A stretch of DNA of 64,000 bases, taken from Owenia fusiformis. Taxonomy: Eukaryota; Annelida; Polychaeta; Sabellida; Oweniidae. The DNA lies in the NCBI GenBank assembly GCA_903813345.2, contig CAIIXF020000005.1, forward strand, positions 3,294,356-3,358,355. The letters are read 5' to 3'. The notes below the pieces were generated by a model. That model was not told where the DNA came from. It made no database searches and saw only the letters and a list, made by a program, of their open reading frames with translations. Shown one piece after another: positions 59,171 through 64,000 of the stretch (position 1 is its first letter; each line of letters begins with the position of its first letter). The position numbers were made by a program, and so were the translations under genes.

Positions 59171-59706
59171 AGTCCAGTAGGGATATACTGAAGTCCTTCA
59201 TCCATCCATCAATCCGGAAAATAGCTCAAATACTAATTGACAGAATTTCCAAATTTGGTGGAAAGATGTGTATTGGTAAAAAATGGCTGCCACTTTGAAG
59301 ATGGAGGGAATTTTTTGTTATATTTGATTACATGTCCGTCTTCTTTACAAATCAAGGGTAGAGTATACAGTAAATGAGTCTGGCCATAGGAAAACCGGTC
59401 TTATCACAAAAATTAAAATTGTGCTACAGAGCCAAAAATGTGCCCAAGATTAAGAGGAAAATGTGCTAAATTCAAATCCGACTTTTTGGTCTATATATGC
59501 AAGGAAAAATTGTTGAGACATAAGCCATGGCTCATTTGAAAGGTCTCTTTGTGCTTCTTAAGATAAACAAAAAATCAAAATATTGAAAAATCTGTGATAA
59601 GACCCCTTTTCCTGTGGCCTGGCTCAAATATTATATTGGACATGTACAGATTCATAGATATTTTTGTTTGTTGGGATTCCTATTCCGTGGAGTTGCCAAT
59701 TTCTAG
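59171..59706 (+). mobile_element. Helitron-like element, family B, copy 3
   Basis: Starts AGTCCAGTAGGGATATACTG, then TCATCCATCCATC, AGCTCAAATACTAATTGACAG and AAAATGGCTGCCACTTTGAAG. The 3' end is GGGATTCCTATTCCGTGGAGTTGCC, then CTAG at 59703-59706 and T. The middle carries unrelated sequence, so it is a rearranged copy. Confidence 0.65.
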
Positions 59707-59709
59707 TTA

Positions 59710-60780
59710 CAATCCTTCCTATATTTGAACTTGTACAATTATTACTATAAATGAATCAATTCTTGAGCTGTGATATTTATCTGGTGTAAACTCCCATGGT
59801 TAATTAGCAGATGTCATCGTATTATTGATCTTCAAAAATTTCTGTTTTAATTGCCTTGAACATTGACAATTCCCTCATCTCTTCATCTTTTGGATTTGTT
59901 TTGTAAATTGGTAGAATTTCCCAACAGATTAAATAATAAAAGCCATCCATCATTAAAGATGGAATAAGAGATAGAGAGCAATTATCATGGTCTTAGTTAG
60001 TGTCATATCATTCCTTCATTTTTATGGTCTTTAGTTAGTGTCATATCATTCCTCATACTATCATCTTAAAATCCCATAATGTAATTCCTTACCTACAGAG
60101 TATAGCTTTCAATACCCTGTGCACAGAATCTAGTTATAAACTACACTCTGCCTAGTATAGACTATTTAACAGTTTGGCAACCCCGCCCCAAAGATTGGTG
60201 CCTGTGACAGTCCAGGTAATAAATCATTTCAAATCTACCACGCTGACTTTTTCTTGTTCTTGACCAGTCAGCGAAGTGAAAGGAACACATGCTAAATATG
60301 TGCTCATTAACTATGCGGTGATGTCAGAGGAAATGACCATTTTGAAAGTCATCTGTATTTCGACGACGAACTCTGATTGGTTCGCTGAGATCAGAGATTT
60401 ATTGTTAACTGAAAGAGTGAAGACGAAGGTCTCTTTTAAGAAGTGAAGTCGAATGAATGCAAAGGGTAAGCTTTTAACATGTTCTACTCAAAATAATTAA
60501 TGTGAATATCCACATGAGGTCAAGGTCATCTTAAGGGTTAATATTATATAGATATTTCACTCTCTTGAGGTGAAGACCTGTATATCTTTCACTAGTCAAA
60601 TCCTACAAAGCCCAGAGAGCTATTGAAATATCATCTTGTTAAACTGTCACAGGTATTCACGATCACCGAAAGTGATTATATCACTGTCTGTTGATTCCAT
60701 GGAGTCATATATTCAAGGAATAAGTCAAGGTTATGAAAAGGTCACCAAAAGTCCAACAATGTAAACTTCCCGTATAAATA
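59710..60780. other. No gene recognised; one short duplication
   Basis: TTAGTTAGTGTCATATCATTCC is repeated at about 59994 and 60032. A CCAAT-like GATTGGTTCGCTG lies near 60375. Confidence 0.4.
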
Positions 60781-60784
60781 CAAT

Positions 60785-60836
60785 ATGGCGACTCCAGACG
60801 TCAGTCCACTGGATCAGTCTATTTTGGGGGAGTTAG
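60785..60836 (+). CDS. Candidate first coding exon (weak)
   Basis: ATGGCGACTCCAGACGTCAG opens a frame of 17 codons (MATPDVSPLDQSILGEL) ending at a possible splice donor G|GTATAT. It is locally GC-richer than its surroundings. No following exon was recognised in the 3.2 kb to the window end. A small isolated exon call like this can easily be chance. Confidence 0.2.
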
Positions 60837-60839
60837 GTA

Positions 60840-62845
60840 TATTCCAATTTATTCAAATTGTCTTCATGAAGATAAAAAAATGCGTAGAAAAGTGTACAAT
60901 CTGTAAATCTTGAGAGGTTGGGTGGGTAACTGGAGGGATGCATGAACAAATATAAATCCTTGTATTGGTCCAAAACATTTTGTTTTATTTATAAATAGGA
61001 CATTTCATAAGACCAAACCTTGTACTTATGCTTGGTAGGTAAATCAAAATATCAATTTTCCATAAACACAAACAGAAGATTCTGAAACTTCACCAATAAA
61101 AGGTAAAATTGATTATCAAAATAAAAATTTTATAAAAAAGTTATATGTTATTTCATTGAAAATACATGAAGGCACATTGATGGAATATGAAAAAACATGG
61201 AATATGAGGCTTCATGTAATTCTTGCTGTGTTTGTAATGCTTTCTGATCTTTCCTATTTTTGGCACTTGTGTTTATATATATTCATGTCTTGTTCATATG
61301 GTTCTTTCATCTGATATTAAACATAACTTTTATATTCATTAATACAGATTACATTTATTTTCATCATATACAATCTTATCTTCTTTACATTTCTACATCT
61401 ATAACTATTTTGTTTATGATATATTTCACATATTTCTATATTCTATAATGATATTTATACTGAGATTTGGAAAAACAAGCTATGAATATATTGGTGTGAA
61501 ATACTAAAATATTTTACATGCATGGCTAAGTTTATGAGATGCTCGAAGCAATTTTATGGATGCCAAGTATAGGGGATATTGAGTTTAGAGGTATTTGTAC
61601 AGGTCAGAAGTCAGGTGAATTTGACTCCTAAAATCACAAATTTTGACCCTCGAAAATTCCTTTTTTATTTTAAGAACACATCTTGTTGACCATTGACCAC
61701 TTTAACACAAATTATCATATAAGGTTAAATAATTATATCACAAAGGCTAGCACTTATAAATAGAATACTCACAGAAACGTATATCACATGCACCAAGGGG
61801 ATCATAATTCTGTAAAATGCAGTGGCTGTAAATTCAAGGATAGTGCGAAATGCAACCAATTGTATTTTTTCTGAAAATTGCATGATTTATCTCTCCATAA
61901 ATGTTGACAGAACAGAATAATTGATTCACAGAAAATGTCAGTGTGTACTCATTTGATATTCAATTGATAGCACTATCATTTTCTACAATATTTAGGAAAA
62001 CGATTTTTCAAATTATTGGTGTAAATAGATTTACTGAAATAGTGTGTAAAGGAACCATAAAACTGTGCAGAAGAGGTTGAAGCCTATCTTAACTTCTTGT
62101 GGCTAATTCTAGAAAGGTCTTATCAATCTATATCTTGTATTTTATATATTTACATTTGTTTTAAATAAATAGCAAGTTTCAATAAATCATTAAAAGGGAA
62201 GAATATCGGGAACATAAATGAAATAATAAAACTATTAAAAATGTGACTCAGATGTTATTTAGTGTATAAATGTATTAAATAAAACAGCTAATACATTTAT
62301 ACAATAAATAACATTTTAAAGGGCAAAAAGACAAGGGGCAGTAGAAGATTATTATTATATCGTATTAAATATTATTATTTCTGGGTTTTATTACCTTGAC
62401 TCCATGACTATATCCTACCCCAATATTTGTAATAGTTGTATTTTAAAAAGAGATTTACTTGTTTCTGATTTATATATCGGACGGACAAGTATTTCCAATA
62501 GTATATCACAACTCAATTATGATTGTTTTATATTACTACACATTTACAACCTGATCTGAATACACTTATATACCATCTGGGAAAATTGAGGAATCATTAA
62601 ATAGCATCCAATAGTTTTTAAAATTATATCAGCTTATTCGAGTGTGTAATTACTTTGCTTTTTACAATTATTACATAAGTTTTTAATTAAAATCATTAAG
62701 TCCCAAGGACAGTCCATCAAATATCCCAAGGTGGGTGATATTGATTTTCCTCCTGTTTTCTTTGTTTCTTAATTACTTTCATTAATGAAGGTCAGTATTT
62801 GACAGCTGACCTTGACAAAGAATATTGATCACTGGAAGAACAAGT
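60840..62845. other. No gene recognised
   Basis: AT-rich, no supported feature. Confidence 0.4.
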
Positions 62846-62846
62846 A

Positions 62847-63714
62847 CAGTGAAACATGTAAAGTGAAACACTATAGAAGTGGAACACCTCCCAAGTAGAG
62901 CACTGTTAGTAGAGTCCCAAGATTAACTGACTTCATGTTAAACACCTCCCAAGTAGAGCACTGTTAGTAGAGTCCCAAGATTAACTGACTTCATGTTAAA
63001 CACCTCCCAAGTAGAGCACTGTTAGTAGAGTCCCAAGATTAACTGACTTCATGTTAAACACCTCCCAAGTAGAGCACTATTAGTAGAGTCCCAAGACTAA
63101 TTAACTGACTTCATGTTAAACACCTCCCAAGTAGAGCACTGTTAGTAGAGTCCCAAGACTAATTAACTGACTTCATGTTAAACACCTCCCAAGTAGAGCA
63201 CTGTTAGTAGAGTCCCAAGACTAATTAACTGACTTCATGTTAAACACCTCCCAAGTAGAGCACTGTTAGTAGAGTCCCAAGACTAATTAACTGACTTCAT
63301 GTTAAACACCTCCCAAGTAGAGCACTGTTAGTAGAGTCCCAAGACTAATTAACTGACTTCATGTTAAACACCTCCCAAGTAGAGCACTGTTAGTAGAGTC
63401 CCAAGGCTAACTGACTTCGTGTTAAATGGAACACCTCCCAAGTAGAACACTTTTCCCAAGCCCAACTGACTTCATGATAAATTAACCTCTTTAAGTGGAA
63501 CACCTCCCAAGTGGAACACTACTTTTCAGAGTCGTAAGCCTGACTTTCTTCACATTAAATGAACCTCTATAAGTAGAACACCTCCCAAGTAGAACACAGT
63601 CCCAAGACCAACTGACTTTGTGTTAAATGAACCTTTATAAGTGGAACACCCCCCCCCCCAAGTAGAACACTTTTTAAAGGTACCAAAGGCATTCCACCTA
63701 GACAGGTTTTACTG
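62847..63714. mobile_element. MITE family F ends enclosing a tandem array
   Basis: CAGTGAAACATGT at 62847 and ACAGGTTTTACTG ending 63714 are inverted and bordered by TA on both sides (62845-62846, 63715-63716). The ends match the family F MITEs at 12197 and 28192. The interior is taken up by the array described next, so the repeat expanded inside a transposon copy. Confidence 0.75.
62880..63660 (+). repeat. ~60-bp minisatellite, about 13 copies
   Basis: Unit AACACCTCCCAAGTAGAGCA, CTGTTAGTAGAGTCCCAAG, ACTAATTAACTGACTTCATG, TTAA. Early units (about 59 bp) lack a 3-base ACT block present in the middle units (about 62 bp). The last three are diverged, and a C-run stands near 63648. Confidence 0.95.
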
Positions 63715-63716
63715 TA

Positions 63717-64000
63717 TATATCAAACTAAGAAAACTGAAAGATGGTCAATATTGCCCACCTGGTTGATGTTTGATCGATGGCCCTAATTAAATAATGCAC
63801 AGAATGAAAAGTAGACTGCTGCAATCTACAATTTAAACTTTTGGTATCACATTTCATGTCATATATTAGCAACAACTTTTTGTGATAATCATAAAAGTTG
63901 TAAGCATATTGATTCAAATAAAATCTGTTGGAACATCTTGATCTAATACTTTAGGCATTACTTATAAGTGAGGCATCTCAATATCTCTTGATTAATTTAT
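63717..64000. other. No gene recognised
   Basis: AT-rich to the window end. Confidence 0.4.

Noticed and set aside
60773-60780. TATAAATA as promoter of the ATG at 60785
   Set aside because: Only a few bases before the ATG, so a transcript started from it would begin downstream of that codon.
62880-63660. Regular repeats that could suggest a CRISPR array
   Set aside because: Units are directly tandem, with no unique spacers, in an animal genome.

Overview
This is an AT-rich, repeat-dense stretch of an animal nuclear genome. Spliced genes with GT-AG introns, intronless class A GPCR genes, tRNA-like sequence and many kinds of eukaryotic transposon show this. The FMRFamide-receptor-like GPCR pair and the repeats with internal minisatellites suggest a marine invertebrate, most likely a lophotrochozoan (mollusc, brachiopod or annelid). 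That placement is inference; no sequence here fixes the species.

Protein-coding content is sparse. (1) Seven consecutive exons of TSR1, the 40S pre-ribosome maturation factor, lie on the plus strand at 5557-9887. They encode about 312 residues of the N-terminal and middle part. The first exon(s) and the whole C-terminal half were not found in the window. (2) Two intronless rhodopsin-class GPCR genes on the minus strand, at 14214-15305 and 37664-38758, encode 363 and 364 residues. They look like paralogues of the FMRFamide-receptor family. Both lack the usual cysteine at the top of TM3. (3) Broken coding remnants belong to transposons: a LINE C-terminus at 33718-34077 and a mariner-type transposase at 53875-54207. 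A tRNA-like sequence with a mispaired acceptor stem lies at 29132-29202.

Layout: 0-0.6 kb, end of a Helitron-like element. 1.4-5.3 kb, a foldback element whose two inverted arms are tandem arrays of about 163 bp. 5.5-10 kb, TSR1 exons whose introns carry several MITEs. 10-14 kb, mostly unassigned sequence. 14.2-15.3 kb, GPCR 1. 16-32 kb, MITEs, minisatellites, Helitron-like copies and the tRNA-like gene. 33.1-34.7 kb, an inverted-terminal-repeat element with a LINE nested in it. 37.7-38.8 kb, GPCR 2. 39.7-42.1 kb, a 2.37-kb inverted-repeat transposon with a perfect 5-bp target duplication. 45-64 kb, more Helitron-like copies, a mariner relic, three large tandem arrays and a MITE that contains one of those arrays.

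The genes do not form a functional cluster. The strongest structure in the window is repeat architecture. Several unrelated element families carry internal tandem arrays, and three of them share a recurring ATGGCNGCC motif close to the known YY1 core. The Helitron-like copies share a 3' hairpin plus CTAG end whose stem has changed on both sides. No previously undescribed gene system could be supported; the best leads are the foldback element, the 2.37-kb transposon and the GPCR pair.
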